A DNA stretch of 64,000 nucleotides from Persephonella sp964519345 (GTDB lineage Bacteria; Aquificota; Aquificia; Aquificales; Hydrogenothermaceae). Location of the stretch: contig CAZFKX010000003.1 in the NCBI GenBank assembly GCA_964519345.1, forward strand, positions 1 through 64,000, read 5' to 3'. Below, one piece after another: positions 33,173-41,275 of the stretch (position 1 is the first letter of the stretch; the number at the start of each line of letters is the position of its first letter). The notes under the pieces were generated by a model, which worked only from the letters and a program-made list of their open reading frames with translations, ran no database searches and had not been told where the DNA came from. Made by a program: the position numbers and the translations under genes.

Positions 33173-34222
33173 TCAGGCAGCCTTTTTTCTGTATATTTTT
33201 GCAAGTATTTTTGCTATTGCCACATATAGGTTTTCTGGAATCATATCTCCTATATCGCAACTTGAGTATAATGATCTTGCTAAAGGTGGATCTTCAACAA
33301 TTGGTATATCGTACTTTTTTGCTAATTCTTTTATCCTCTGTGCCGTATAATTTTTCCCTTTTGCTATTACCTTTGGAGCAGCCATTTTTCCTTTTTCATA
33401 CTTAAGGGCTACAGCATAGTGTTCAGGGTTTGTTATAACAACATCCGCTTTTGGAAGTTCAGCCATCATTCTCATCATTGCTATTTCTCTCTGCTTCTTT
33501 CTGATAGCAGCCTTAATATGAGGATTTCCTTCATACATTTTTCTCTCTTCTTTAATCTCATGTTTAGACATCTTTATATTCTCTTCATGTTCCCATTTTC
33601 TGTATATGAAATCAATTATGGCTATAGGTATAGATATAATGGCAAATGCAAGTATTAACATTACTATATATTTGAAAAGGAAGTATATCTCATGGTTCAG
33701 CGGAAGATAGGACATGTTAAAACTCTCAGATATGATCTTTATAAGGAGGAAGTATGAGACTACAGATGCAAATATAAGTTTTAATAAATTTCTAACAAGT
33801 TCAAATAGCGTTTTCATTGAGAATATTCTTCCAAGTCCTGAAACAGGGTTAAGTCTGTCTATTTTTGGAACCAATGCCTTACCTGATAGTAAAAAACCAA
33901 ACTGGACTATATTTGAGAAAACTCCTATCGCAAGCAGTATCAGGAAAAAAGGAAAAACGAGAACAGCAAGTATCTTAACAGATTCATAAATAAAACTTCT
34001 GTTTACGTCAGGTATAAGATATAATGGATCTGAAAAAGTATATTGAAAATAATCTGTAAGTATGTTGTACGAAAAGGGAATATATCCAAGCATGATTACT
34101 GCAACTATAAGTAGGGAAGAAGCTATAGGAATATCCTGACTTCGCGCAACCTGACCCTCTTCCCTTGCTTTTTGACGTCGCCGAGGAGTGGCTTTTTCTG
34201 TCTTTGAAGGGTCTTTAGCCAT
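33173..34222 (-). CDS. flhB: Flagellar export gate protein FlhB
   Basis: Export-gate component that switches substrate class after hook completion. 349 residues: N-terminal KTEKATPRRRQKAREEGQV, four membrane segments (about 31-50, 88-110, 140-162, 183-205), linker, and cytoplasmic domain. The autocleavage motif normally NPTH reads NPEH (N265-H268), with Glu (33422-33424) for Thr; the Asn-Pro scissile pair is kept, so cleavage remains possible. Last of the fliN-fliO-fliP-fliQ-fliR-flhB run, adjacent to fliR without a gap. Confidence 0.95.
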   Translation of the reverse strand: MAKDPSKTEKATPRRRQKAREEGQVARSQDIPIASSLLIVAVIMLGYIPFSYNILTDYFQYTFSDPLYLIPDVNRSFIYESVKILAVLVFPFFLILLAIGVFSNIVQFGFLLSGKALVPKIDRLNPVSGLGRIFSMKTLFELVRNLLKLIFASVVSYFLLIKIISESFNMSYLPLNHEIYFLFKYIVMLILAFAIISIPIAIIDFIYRKWEHEENIKMSKHEIKEERKMYEGNPHIKAAIRKKQREIAMMRMMAELPKADVVITNPEHYAVALKYEKGKMAAPKVIAKGKNYTAQRIKELAKKYDIPIVEDPPLARSLYSSCDIGDMIPENLYVAIAKILAKIYRKKAA

Positions 34223-35005
34223 TTATTTTCCCATTAAAGTTATAGCTTTTATATACTCTTCGGACAACCTTTCTATCACTGAAATTGAGAAGTAAATGAT
34301 AAGCGATGTTCCGATAGCAAGAGATGCAAGTCCTACAAATATCTGTAACGGAAGGCCAACGATGAATACATTTATCTGAGGTATCAGTCTATTTATAAGT
34401 GCAAGTGTAATATTGATAATAAGTAAAATAAGTATGAAGGGAAAAGCTATTTTTAATGCGAGATAAAAAAGAATAGGGAGTTTTTCAAGTAAGTGGGGAA
34501 ACACGCTCAAATTTATATGAAGAATGCCAACAGGAAAAATTTTGAATGTCATGAAAAGGGAGCCTAATACTATCTGGTATGCTCCGGTTATAAAAAACAA
34601 AAGATAGAAAAGAAGAATAAAAAATCTGTCAAGTACTGATATCTGGCCAAATGTAGGATCAAAAAGATTTACTATTGTAAACCCCATAAAGTAGCTTATT
34701 ATCTCAGCTGCATAAGAAAATGCAGATATAAATAAGTTTACAAGAAGACCAAGGAGAAATCCCATTAAAAGTTCCTTAAGAATAAGTAAGATATACATCA
34801 AAACCGTAAAGTTTTCAGGGGATATTCCAGAGTTTATATCAAACATTTTCATAATGTAGAAGGATAAAGATACAATAAGAAGAATTCTTATATTTAGAGG
34901 AATAAGTCCTGTATTTAAAAGAGGAAAGCTTAGAAATATACCTATAATTCTTGATAAGACAAGACCAAATGTAACTGCAAGTTCGGGTGTTATTAATGGG
35001 TTCAT
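34223..35005 (-). CDS. fliR: Flagellar export gate protein FliR
   Basis: Core of the FliPQR export gate. 260 residues with about six hydrophobic segments and the family opening LAVTFGLVLSRIIGIFLSFPLL and motif LLLGFLLGLLVNLF-like (ELLMGFLLGLLVNLFISAF). The C-terminal segment GLPLQIFVGLASLAIG is typical. Sits between fliQ (1 nt) and flhB (0 nt), the usual order. Confidence 0.95.
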   Translation of the reverse strand: MNPLITPELAVTFGLVLSRIIGIFLSFPLLNTGLIPLNIRILLIVSLSFYIMKMFDINSGISPENFTVLMYILLILKELLMGFLLGLLVNLFISAFSYAAEIISYFMGFTIVNLFDPTFGQISVLDRFFILLFYLLFFITGAYQIVLGSLFMTFKIFPVGILHINLSVFPHLLEKLPILFYLALKIAFPFILILLIINITLALINRLIPQINVFIVGLPLQIFVGLASLAIGTSLIIYFSISVIERLSEEYIKAITLMGK

Positions 35006-35006
35006 C

Positions 35007-35276
35007 TTATGATATCAGTATCAGTATATTTTTAAGTATTTCCTGTGTGTACTCAACAAGCTGTCTAAACATCCATGAACCAAAAATAATAAGCGCGACA
35101 ATTGTAGCCACTATTTTTGGAATGAATGTTAAAGTCATCTCATGTATCTGGGTTGCTGCCTGAAAAATACTTATAAGAAGACCAACAACAAAAGCTATAA
35201 GTATAACTGGACCCCCGACCATTAGTGATGTGAAAAGCATTCCCTGCATCAAGTTTATGGCCTGATCAACACTCAT
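35007..35276 (-). CDS. fliQ: Flagellar export gate protein FliQ
   Basis: An 89-residue two-helix membrane protein of the export gate. Recognised by VGGPVILIAFVVGLLISIFQAATQIHEMTL-type helices (about 18-55) with the conserved QAATQI and E-MTL segment, and a second helix KIVATIVALIIFGSWM. Four copies surround FliP in the gate. Position between fliP and fliR supports the call. Confidence 0.96.
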   Translation of the reverse strand: MSVDQAINLMQGMLFTSLMVGGPVILIAFVVGLLISIFQAATQIHEMTLTFIPKIVATIVALIIFGSWMFRQLVEYTQEILKNILILIS

Positions 35277-35284
35277 AATTGCAC

Positions 35285-36004
35285 CTACTGATAACTCTGT
35301 ATCAGAGCTTTTGTTAAAAGTTCAAAACCATCTGCTAAAACAAAGAGAATAAGCTTAAATGGTAGAGATATAAGCATTGGCGGAATCATCATCATACCCA
35401 TGGACATCAGTATGCTCGCAACAAGCATATCTATGATAAGGAAAGGTAAGAATATTATAAAAACTATCTCAAACGCAGTTTTTATCTCACTTATCATAAA
35501 TGCAGGTATTAGAGATACCATACTAATATCATCAGGAGAGGAAGGTTTTTCACCAGCTATATCAAGAAAAAGTTTAAGATCCTCTTTTCTTGTATTTTTC
35601 AGCATAAATTTTTTTACAGGTTCTTTTGCTTTCTCAATAGCCTCCATATCTCCTATCTCTTTTTTCAGGTATGGCTGTATCGCATTGCTGTTTATATCAT
35701 CAAATACAGGTTTCATAACAAAAAATGTCAGAAAAAGAGACAATGCTATAATTACCTGATTAGGAGGTGATTGGGGAATACCAAGTGCATGTCTTAAGAG
35801 AGAAAGAACAATAACAATTCTGACAAACGCTGTAACAGTGATCAGTATCGATGGTGCTAAGCTGAGTATTGTTATGAGAAAAAGTATTTTTAAAGTTATA
35901 TCAAGATTATTAAGCTGTGATAAAGTATCCTGAACTGCGTTTTGTCCAAAAGATGCATAAGATATAAGGAGAAAACTAAGGATGATCTTTATCATCTTTT
36001 TCAC
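35285..36004 (-). CDS. fliP: Flagellar export gate protein FliP
   Basis: Pentameric core of the export gate. 239 residues with a signal peptide (KIILSFLLISYASFG), as usual for FliP, and four membrane segments. Conserved blocks are present: LSLAPSILITVTAFVRIVIVLSLLR split over 60-84, GIPQSPPNQVIIALSLFLTFF, and SEIKTAFEIVFIIFLPFLIIDM. The start is GTG (GGAG 9 nt upstream); an ATG 9 nt later is possible. Overlaps fliO by 29 nt. Confidence 0.96.
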   Translation of the reverse strand: MKKMIKIILSFLLISYASFGQNAVQDTLSQLNNLDITLKILFLITILSLAPSILITVTAFVRIVIVLSLLRHALGIPQSPPNQVIIALSLFLTFFVMKPVFDDINSNAIQPYLKKEIGDMEAIEKAKEPVKKFMLKNTRKEDLKLFLDIAGEKPSSPDDISMVSLIPAFMISEIKTAFEIVFIIFLPFLIIDMLVASILMSMGMMMIPPMLISLPFKLILFVLADGFELLTKALIQSYQ

Positions 36005-36278
36005 TTATTATGTCTCCATAGTTAATACTATCCCACTGCTTTATAACTTTAATCTCTTTATCGTCAAAAGAAACAAGAAAAAACTCTTTGTTTGCTTCTA
36101 TCACAGCAAATCCTTTTCCTTTGCTTAAATATTTTACATCCAGTATCCTTATAACTCCTTTCTTTCCAGGTATAATCCCCTTACCGTAATTATTCACAAA
36201 GTAATATACAGCATACAAAAATACAATAATAATGACAAAAGAAGATAGGAATTTAAGGTAATCTGTATATTCAAGCAA
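35976..36278 (-). CDS. fliO: FliO-like flagellar biosynthesis protein
   Basis: A 100-residue bitopic protein with one N-terminal helix (FLSSFVIIIVFLYAVYYFV) and a small cytoplasmic SH3-like part (IRILDVKYLSKGKGFAVIEANKEFFLVSFDDKEIKVI), the FliO pattern. It lies between fliN and fliP, the usual place of fliO, and overlaps both. FliO helps assemble FliP. Sequence similarity in this family is weak, so position carries much of the evidence. Confidence 0.82.
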   Translation of the reverse strand: MLEYTDYLKFLSSFVIIIVFLYAVYYFVNNYGKGIIPGKKGVIRILDVKYLSKGKGFAVIEANKEFFLVSFDDKEIKVIKQWDSINYGDIISEKDDKDHP

Positions 36279-36510
36279 GATCTACAACCCTTATGCCGTA
36301 TTTATCATTTGCAACTATAAGCTCACCAACAGCAAAAAGCTGATCTTTTACGTAAAGTTCAACATAATCCTCTGTGCTTTTGTCAAGTTTTAGTATATCG
36401 CCTTCTTTTAGGGTAATAATCTCAATAAACAGTTTTTTTGTTCTTCCAACTTCTCCCGTTACCTTTACAGTAATATCCTTTAGAAAGGTTATATCATGTT
36501 CTTTTGCCAT
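36271..36510 (-). CDS. fliN: Flagellar switch protein FliN (short copy)
   Basis: A 79-residue SpoA domain alone: ITVKVTGEVGRTKKLFIEIITLKEGDILKLDKS split over 13-45, then GELIVANDKYGIRVVDL, the conserved FliN ending. It lacks the N-terminal 'WA..LAEQ'-type segment usual in FliN. A second, longer FliN with three such segments is encoded at 56925-57491, so the two may share or divide C-ring and FliH-docking roles. Lies between fliL and fliO. Confidence 0.9.
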   Translation of the reverse strand: MAKEHDITFLKDITVKVTGEVGRTKKLFIEIITLKEGDILKLDKSTEDYVELYVKDQLFAVGELIVANDKYGIRVVDLA

Positions 36511-36518
36511 CTTTTTCC

Positions 36519-37031
36519 CTAAGCTGTCTGTATTACAAAGTCAGTGAAATATACATTCTTTACTCCACCTAAGGGTAGTATAGCATTTACCCTTTTTATT
36601 ATTTCCTCTTTTAAAAGCTCAATACCCTCAGCAGTTTTTAGATCCTTAGAATTTTTTGTAAAAAGAAGCGTCGTTATAGCATCTTTAATCTGTGGAAGTC
36701 TTTTTTCAACTTCCATCTTCACCTGTTCATTTTCAATCTCAAGTATAACAGTTACCTTTAGAAACCTGTCTGCATCTTTGTCTGCTAAGTTTACTATAAA
36801 CGTGCCGACCTCAAACATAATTCCAAGATTCTCAATATCCTTAATTTCCTCCTGTATCTTTTCTGCCTTATTTTCCTGTTTTTCTTCTTTTTGTTTGTCA
36901 ATTATAAGAAATTTATAAGCTGCCCCTCCTCCACCGGCAAGAATAATAAGAAGAAGGACAGCTATTATGAGTAATTTTTTCTTTCCTCCCTTTTTCTCTT
37001 CCTGTTCTTGTTCCTTGTTTTCTTCAGCCAT
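36519..37031 (-). CDS. fliL: Flagellar stator-associated protein FliL
   Basis: 170 residues: a charged Glu/Lys N-terminus, one membrane helix (LLIIAVLLLIILAGGGGAAYKFLI), a linker and the periplasmic FliL domain with IMFEVGTFIVNLADKDADRFLKV-like core (about 70-92) and the ending NAILPLGGVKNVYFTDFVIQ, which is diagnostic. FliL rings the stator units and supports torque. Motor stators themselves (motAB) are not in this window. Confidence 0.95.
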   Translation of the reverse strand: MAEENKEQEQEEKKGGKKKLLIIAVLLLIILAGGGGAAYKFLIIDKQKEEKQENKAEKIQEEIKDIENLGIMFEVGTFIVNLADKDADRFLKVTVILEIENEQVKMEVEKRLPQIKDAITTLLFTKNSKDLKTAEGIELLKEEIIKRVNAILPLGGVKNVYFTDFVIQTA

Positions 37032-37053
37032 TTACTACTCCAGATTTATTTTA

Positions 37054-38676
37054 TTACCTCTTTATATTCATAGTTTCTTGAAGAACCTGATCAGATGTTG
37101 TTATGGTTCTTGCGTTTGCCTGATATGCTCTTTGTGCGGTTATAAGATTTATAAACTCCCTTGAAATATCCACATTGGAAAGCTCAAGGAAACCACCTCT
37201 TATTTTTGATATAACACCTCCTGGAACTATTATTGGCGTGTATGTCTGGCTGTTCGGTAAAAATAGATTGTTTCCTTTTCTTATAAGAATCTCCTTGTCA
37301 TTAAATGTTGCGATTGCTATTCTTGCCCAGTCTTTAACCTGTCCATTTGAATAAACTCCTCTAACAAGTCCGTCTTCACTTACTGATATAGAGAGAAGAT
37401 CTCCTTTAGCATAACCATCCTGTTCTGCATAAAATATAAATTCAGACTCAACCTGCTTCATATTCTGTATATCAAGTGTAAACTGGATAGGGTTTCCTCC
37501 TGTGTTCAACGTAGCTGAGTTGGAGTTATTTACAGGTATAGGAACTATAGAGATAGTATCTGGCGATATGGTGTTTGTTGATACTGTGGTGTCATAAGTT
37601 TTATAGCTTCCAGCTGTTAATGTTTCAGTTGCACCATTTCCGGCAAACTGATTTATAAATACTGCTCCGTCGTCATAACTTATACTTCCAACAACCCTAT
37701 TGTCGTTATTAAGATCTATAATATTCCCATGACCATCATCTATCCAGTTTACGCTATATGTCGTAACACCGTCGTTGTATTGGGTTATCACAAGAGATCC
37801 CGGTAATACAGGCGTGTTATTAAGGGTAAACTGTCCAAGATCTCCTGACTCTGTTTCTGTCCCTGCTCCTGTAATCGTTTGATCTGTATTAATACCGTAA
37901 CCAAATATTCTGTTAATCTGTCCGACCCCATTAAACTCTACAACTAAAGCATCATACGTATTGGTATCACCAGGAACGTTAAACTGTATTGGTTCATCGT
38001 CCATCAACCCGAAAACTCTCCATTGGTTTGGACCTGTATGAACAAAGTACAACTGTGCTTCATGGGATACACCTAAGGAATCGTAAACCGTTATAGCGTT
38101 AACATAGCTGTATGTTCTTGCGTCGCTTGTATCAAAAACGCCTGTTACCAGTTCTGATCCTGCATCGAGATTTGTAGGTTCTTTTAAAGAAAGTCTTGTA
38201 GTCACATGGGGTGGCATATCATTTGGTATATTTATCGCTCCTATAGCTCCAGCTATGTTTCCAGCGTCATCCAACTGCCATCCTAATAATTTCATGCCGT
38301 TAAGATTTATAAGGTCGCCGTTTGCATCTGTTCTGAACTGTCCTGCTCTTGTGTAGTATGTTACATCTTGAGCATCTCTTACCATAAAAAACCCTTCGCC
38401 ATCGAGCGCAAGATCTGTCGGCGTATTTGTGTTCATCAAAGCCCCTTGTGAGAAATCTTTTGTTGTGCTTCCAACAAAAGATCCTCCTCCAATTTCCATA
38501 TTCTTGGGTGAGTTGTTGGCGAATGTTGTGAGACTGCTTGAGATTAGATCTTCAAAATTAACCCTTTCTGCTTTAAAGCCGATCGTATTAACATTTGCTA
38601 TATTGTCTGATATAACAGACAACCAGTTTTTATTTGCATTTAGACCAGCATTTCCTGTGTAAAATGATTGAATCAT
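37054..38676 (-). CDS. flgE: Flagellar hook protein FlgE
   Basis: Hook subunit, 540 residues. Conserved ends are present: N-terminal YTGNAGLNANKNWLSVISDN with ANVNTIGFKAERVNFEDL, and C-terminal GFLELSNVDISREFINLI with AYQANARTI. The central part is an FlgE D1-D2 domain (TYYTRAGQF, LNGMKLLGWQ) with additional Asn/Thr-rich insertion, making it longer than the 402-residue Salmonella protein. AGGAGG precedes the ATG; flgD lies 4 nt upstream. Confidence 0.96.
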   Translation of the reverse strand: MIQSFYTGNAGLNANKNWLSVISDNIANVNTIGFKAERVNFEDLISSSLTTFANNSPKNMEIGGGSFVGSTTKDFSQGALMNTNTPTDLALDGEGFFMVRDAQDVTYYTRAGQFRTDANGDLINLNGMKLLGWQLDDAGNIAGAIGAINIPNDMPPHVTTRLSLKEPTNLDAGSELVTGVFDTSDARTYSYVNAITVYDSLGVSHEAQLYFVHTGPNQWRVFGLMDDEPIQFNVPGDTNTYDALVVEFNGVGQINRIFGYGINTDQTITGAGTETESGDLGQFTLNNTPVLPGSLVITQYNDGVTTYSVNWIDDGHGNIIDLNNDNRVVGSISYDDGAVFINQFAGNGATETLTAGSYKTYDTTVSTNTISPDTISIVPIPVNNSNSATLNTGGNPIQFTLDIQNMKQVESEFIFYAEQDGYAKGDLLSISVSEDGLVRGVYSNGQVKDWARIAIATFNDKEILIRKGNNLFLPNSQTYTPIIVPGGVISKIRGGFLELSNVDISREFINLITAQRAYQANARTITTSDQVLQETMNIKR

Positions 38677-38680
38677 GACT

Positions 38681-39328
38681 TTAACCTCCTATCTGGACTA
38701 TTGAGTTTAGGTTAACATCTATACCGTCAAATAACACTTTTATACCGTTGCTTTCTCTAATAACGCTTTCAACAAGAGCCGTACTTTTTACAGAACTTTT
38801 AACAGTACTGCCGTCTTTATACGCCTCTATATAAACCGTATAATATCCATCCGCCAGTTCTGGATTGTCTATCTCAAAGGGATAATCAACACCTCCCTGA
38901 AGATTTGAAAAATTCTGTGTATCTACCACGTTCCCATTCTTATCCATAACCGTAATGGTTACAATATCTGCATTATCGTCAAGTCTGAAAGATACCGAGG
39001 TTTTCCCATTTTCAAGATAGGTCTGATTTCCTTCATAAACGATCTTTTTTCCGATAAGTCCCGATGCATATAAAAGAGAGTTTGCCTCATTTGTTTCCTT
39101 TAAAAGTTCAACAGTTTCCTGAAAGTCGTTAAGCACCTCCATTTCCCTAAGTTTTACTGTATTCTGGATAAAGTCTGTAATATCGTTTGCCTGTAATGGA
39201 TCCTGCCATTGTAAATCAGCAAGCAGAACTTTGAGGAAATCCTCATTTTCCATTTTTGAGTTATCGTAACCTGCCTCAACTATTTTAACTTCTTGGGTTT
39301 TTATATCATATATCCCACCTGATTCCAT
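38681..39328 (-). CDS. flgD: Hook scaffolding protein FlgD
   Basis: Hook cap protein, about 215 residues. The N-terminal motif ENEDFLKVLLADLQWQDPLQ with ANDITDFIQNTVKLREME is the FlgD signature, followed by an FlgD Ig-like domain (ITVMDKNGNVVDTQNF). ATG 39328 is chosen because AAGGAGGTG lies 6 nt upstream; an in-frame ATG 24 nt earlier would lie before this ribosome site. The start region overlaps the end of fliI by 23 nt. The gene follows fliI directly, where fliJ would usually stand. Confidence 0.94.
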   Translation of the reverse strand: MESGGIYDIKTQEVKIVEAGYDNSKMENEDFLKVLLADLQWQDPLQANDITDFIQNTVKLREMEVLNDFQETVELLKETNEANSLLYASGLIGKKIVYEGNQTYLENGKTSVSFRLDDNADIVTITVMDKNGNVVDTQNFSNLQGGVDYPFEIDNPELADGYYTVYIEAYKDGSTVKSSVKSTALVESVIRESNGIKVLFDGIDVNLNSIVQIGG

Positions 39329-40637
39329 ACTTTTCACCTCCTTCTTTAACAATCAGATCTATAAGATCTTTAAGCTGTTCAAACGACTCACGGATTGTAA
39401 CCTTCTTATTCATATCCTGCCTTATAAAACCTTCCATTATGCTGTGCATCTGTATTGCAAGATCAACCTTTGGTGTGGTTCCTTTTTTATACAATCCGAG
39501 GTTGATCATATCCTCAGCTTCTCTGTAAATACTTTCTATTTCTGTAAATATTCCTTGATATTTTAATATATCGTCAGATACTATCTGAGGCATTAACCTG
39601 CTTACGCTTTTTAGAATATCAACTGCTGGAAATATTCTTTTGTTTGCAAGATCCCTTGATAAAACTATATGACCGTCTAAAAATCCCATAGCTGCGTCAG
39701 CAACAGGATCCATTGTAATATCGTCTCCTTCCACTAAAACTGTATAGATTCCTGTTATACTGCCTCTACCATAAAAGTTGCCTGCCTGTTCTATAAATTT
39801 TGGAAGTAAAGCAAACACAGAAGGTGTGTAACCTTTTGTTGTTGGCGGTTCTCCAACAGCAAGACCTATTTCCCTTTGAGCCATAGCGAGTCTTGTGAGC
39901 GAATCAAGAAGAAATAGAACGTTTTTTCCAGAGTTTGAAAAAAATTTTGCAATAGCTATAGCCGAGTAGGCTGCTCTTATTTTAGCAAGTGGTGTTTGAT
40001 CAGATGTTGCAACTACTACAACAGATTTTTTTAAACCTTCCTCACCGAGATTATCCTCAATGAACTCCCTTACTTCTCTTCCTCTTTCGCCAATCAATGC
40101 TATAACGTTAACATCTGCCTCTGTGAATCTTGATATCATACCAAGTAATGTGCTTTTCCCAACACCTGCTCCTGAGAATATTCCTATTCTTTGACCTTTG
40201 CCTATAGTTAAAAGTCCATTAATTGATCTTACTCCAACATCCAGAGGTTCTTTTATCCTTTCCCTATCAAGAGGGTTTATGGTTGCGTTTTTTAGGTAGT
40301 AATGGTGTGATGGATTAATTTTGCTTTTGTTCAGAGGCTTTCCAAATGGATCTAAAACTGTTCCTAAAAGTTCTTCTCCAACTTCAATACTTACAGGTTC
40401 CTGTCTTGCCTCTACCCAGCTTCCCACTCGTATACCTATTGTGTCATCAAAAGCCATTAAAAGCGTTTTTCCATCTTTAAAGCCAACGACTTCAGCCTCA
40501 AGTCCATTTTCGAGAATGCATGAATCCCCTATTGATACTTTGGGTAAAACAGCTTCTATAACAGGGCCAACTACACCTGTTATTTTTCCTTTTACCTTAT
40601 ATCTTGGAATGCTTTTTAATCTCTCTTTTAATCTCAT
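39306..40637 (-). CDS. fliI: Flagellum-specific export ATPase FliI
   Basis: Hexameric F1-like ATPase that powers or primes export, 443 residues. Walker A is GAGVGKST in IFSGAGVGKST, the DELSD-like/Walker B region is VLFLLDSLTRLA, and the type III ATPase hallmark LLPKFIEQAGN and GSITGIYTVLVEGDD are intact. The N-terminal beta-barrel begins at KGKITGVVGPVIEAVLP. It overlaps fliH (41 nt) and flgD. Confidence 0.97.
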   Translation of the reverse strand: MRLKERLKSIPRYKVKGKITGVVGPVIEAVLPKVSIGDSCILENGLEAEVVGFKDGKTLLMAFDDTIGIRVGSWVEARQEPVSIEVGEELLGTVLDPFGKPLNKSKINPSHHYYLKNATINPLDRERIKEPLDVGVRSINGLLTIGKGQRIGIFSGAGVGKSTLLGMISRFTEADVNVIALIGERGREVREFIEDNLGEEGLKKSVVVVATSDQTPLAKIRAAYSAIAIAKFFSNSGKNVLFLLDSLTRLAMAQREIGLAVGEPPTTKGYTPSVFALLPKFIEQAGNFYGRGSITGIYTVLVEGDDITMDPVADAAMGFLDGHIVLSRDLANKRIFPAVDILKSVSRLMPQIVSDDILKYQGIFTEIESIYREAEDMINLGLYKKGTTPKVDLAIQMHSIMEGFIRQDMNKKVTIRESFEQLKDLIDLIVKEGGEKYGIRWDI

Positions 40638-41274
40638 CTTTTAAAATCTGGATTTTTTCCTTAAAATTACTTTCAAGCTGTATATCTTCAATATTTATTC
40701 TAAAATCTCCTTTTACAAGGGTGTTGTCTATAGAAACGTCTAAGTTTTCTTTTTCAAGCATTTTAGCGACATCTTCCATCTCCGGAGATAATGTTATTTT
40801 AAGCTTTGGATAATTTCTAAACTCGTTTATTACAGAGATTATCTGCTGTGAAAGGAATTTCTCATTTTCTGGAGAAATATAAAGATAGTTTAAAAGTTCC
40901 TCGAGGGCAGAAAGTATTAGATCGTTTATGTGATCTATATAATCTTGATATGCTTTTTTCAGGGATTCTGTTAATTTACTAATATCTGTTTTTAGCTCAT
41001 TTATTTCTTTTTCAAACTGTTCAGTTAATTTTTTTCTCTCATCATTGAGTATAATCTCTAATTTTTTATTAAACTCTTTTTCCGCCTCTTCTTTTCCTTT
41101 TTTTAATCCTTCATTGAATGACTCTTCTTTTGTCTGTTCTATCTTTTTTTTGAAATCTTCCTCTATCTTCTTTATCTTGTTCTGGTAGAATTTTTCAATC
41201 TCTTCTTTTGAAATCTTGTCCAGATCAGGCTTTTTATCCTCATTTCCAAAATCGTCCAGTTCAAGCCTGATCAT
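40597..41274 (-). CDS. fliH: Flagellar export ATPase regulator FliH
   Basis: 225 residues, almost wholly Lys/Glu coiled coil (about 20-115) with the stretch FNEGLKKGKEEAEKEFNKKL, typical of the FliH stalk, then a V-ATPase subunit-E-like C-terminal domain (LKITLSPEMEDVAKML ... DVSIDNTLVKGDFRINIE). It binds FliI and docks it at FliN/FlhA. Positioned between fliF and fliI; fliG, which often stands between them, is elsewhere at 58467-59492. Confidence 0.9.
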   Translation of the reverse strand: MIRLELDDFGNEDKKPDLDKISKEEIEKFYQNKIKKIEEDFKKKIEQTKEESFNEGLKKGKEEAEKEFNKKLEIILNDERKKLTEQFEKEINELKTDISKLTESLKKAYQDYIDHINDLILSALEELLNYLYISPENEKFLSQQIISVINEFRNYPKLKITLSPEMEDVAKMLEKENLDVSIDNTLVKGDFRINIEDIQLESNFKEKIQILKDEIKREIKKHSKI

Positions 41275-41275
41275 A

